NCBI GenBank assembly: GCA_013398015.1
Contig: VZRR01002859.1
Location: 1,721,834-1,785,833, forward strand
DNA: 64,000 nt
Reading direction: 5' to 3'
DNA from: Oreocharis arfaki
Taxonomy: Eukaryota > Chordata > Aves > Passeriformes > Paramythiidae
Positions within the stretch are counted from its first letter, which is position 1, and each line of letters begins with the position of its first letter. The position numbers and the translations under genes are program-made. Shown here piece after piece: positions 63,601-64,000 of the stretch. Below the pieces are notes generated by a model. It did no database searches. It was not told the DNA's origin and saw nothing but the letters and a program-made list of their open reading frames with translations.

Positions 63601-63654
63601 ACCACAGTGCAAAATATTGTAGAACACATACCTACAAGGCACCCCAGTGCACAC
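57683..63654. other. Unique intron 1 DNA
   Basis: No gene, RNA or repeat recognised. Moderately long frames on both strands at 58243-58671 and on the minus strand at 61195-61608 were examined and not accepted. Confidence 0.45.
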
Positions 63655-64000
63655 AGACTCATAGAATAGTTAAGATTGGAAGGAACCTCTGGAGATCGTC
63701 TAGACCAGCTCCCGTGCTCAAGCAGGATTAGTTGAAGCAGATTGCTCAGGGCAATGTTGAGTCAGATTTTGAGTATCTCCAGGCATGGAGACTCCACAAC
63801 CTCTGTAGGAAACCTGTGTTCAATCAGCCTCTTGATTTAAGAAAGCAAGCTTTTTCTTACTTTTAAAAGGAATTTCCTTTATGTCAGTTTGGACATTTGG
63901 CCCTTGTCCATTCACTGGCTCCCACAGAGAAGAGCCTTTCTCAGTCTTCTTTGTACCCTCCCATCACATATTTACATAGATTAATGAGATGCTCCCAAAC
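63655..64000 (-). mobile_element. CR1 LINE fragment running off the window end (antisense)
   Basis: It begins with reversed CR1 3' sequence (AGACTCATAGAATAGTTAAG). 'GGAGACTCCACAACCTCTGT' (near 63788) and 'GGCCCTTGTCCATTCACTGG' (near 63898) fit the antisense CR1 3' region. Divergence suggests an older subfamily. The element continues beyond 64000. Confidence 0.88.

Larger units (their letters stand above)
14152..64000 (+). other. RIMS1: RIMS1 intron 1 (5' part, continues past the window)
   Basis: The donor GTAAGC lies at 14152. The expected next RIMS1 coding segment, the rest of the Rab-binding helix and the cysteine-rich zinc finger, is not found in any frame to the window end, so at least 49.8 kb of intron is present. 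Known RIMS genes have very long 5' introns, so this is plausible. The intron carries CR1 insertions in both orientations, with no obvious bias. Confidence 0.8.

Noticed and set aside
1..64000. tRNA, rRNA, CRISPR arrays, operons or bacterial-type signals
   Set aside because: None is visible; the window is vertebrate DNA.

Overview
The window looks like a bird nuclear genome. CR1 LINE retrotransposons are the dominant repeat. Several end in the avian CR1 3' motif built from ATTCTATGATTCT-type octamers, and no Alu, L1 or B1 elements are visible. Two runs of N and a single isolated N show it is a draft scaffold. The species cannot be named from the sequence.

Only one protein-coding gene can be supported. 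It is the first coding exon (13988-14151, + strand) of RIMS1, which encodes the presynaptic active-zone scaffold RIM1. It sits in a strong CpG island (about 13140-14720). The exon encodes 54 complete codons plus two bases, runs into a GTAAGC donor, and covers the N-terminus and the start of the Rab3-binding helix. At least two upstream ORFs lie in the presumed 5' leader, and a cytosine-rich tract capable of forming a G-quadruplex on the template strand lies further upstream. No second exon is visible, so 14152-64000 is read as part of a very long first intron. Positions 1-13139 are 5' flanking, apparently intergenic sequence.

Region by region: 1-13139 holds unique AT-rich DNA, an old decayed CR1/L3-type LINE (about 2240-4510, minus) and two younger CR1 fragments (4552-5245 minus, 10740-11293 plus). 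13140-14720 is the promoter island. 14720-26460 is unique intronic DNA with one CR1 fragment (19935-20640). 26460-30498 is a complex block: a middle-repetitive element is interrupted by a CR1 copy, and its right side is present three times around N gaps, which looks like false duplication by the assembler. 30499-44403 carries four more CR1 fragments, two of them from the same subfamily and very similar. 44404-64000 is mostly unique AT-rich DNA with microsatellites, perfect short hairpins, one conspicuous long hairpin at 57539-57682, a short CR1 tail and a CR1 fragment running off the window end.

All reverse transcriptase fragments seen are broken by truncation, frameshift or stop codons, and one has a changed catalytic box. 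The most promising undescribed item is the 57.6 kb hairpin. Its inner 41-bp stem, read on the RIMS1 sense strand, has 32 Watson-Crick pairs, 5 G-U pairs and 4 mismatches.
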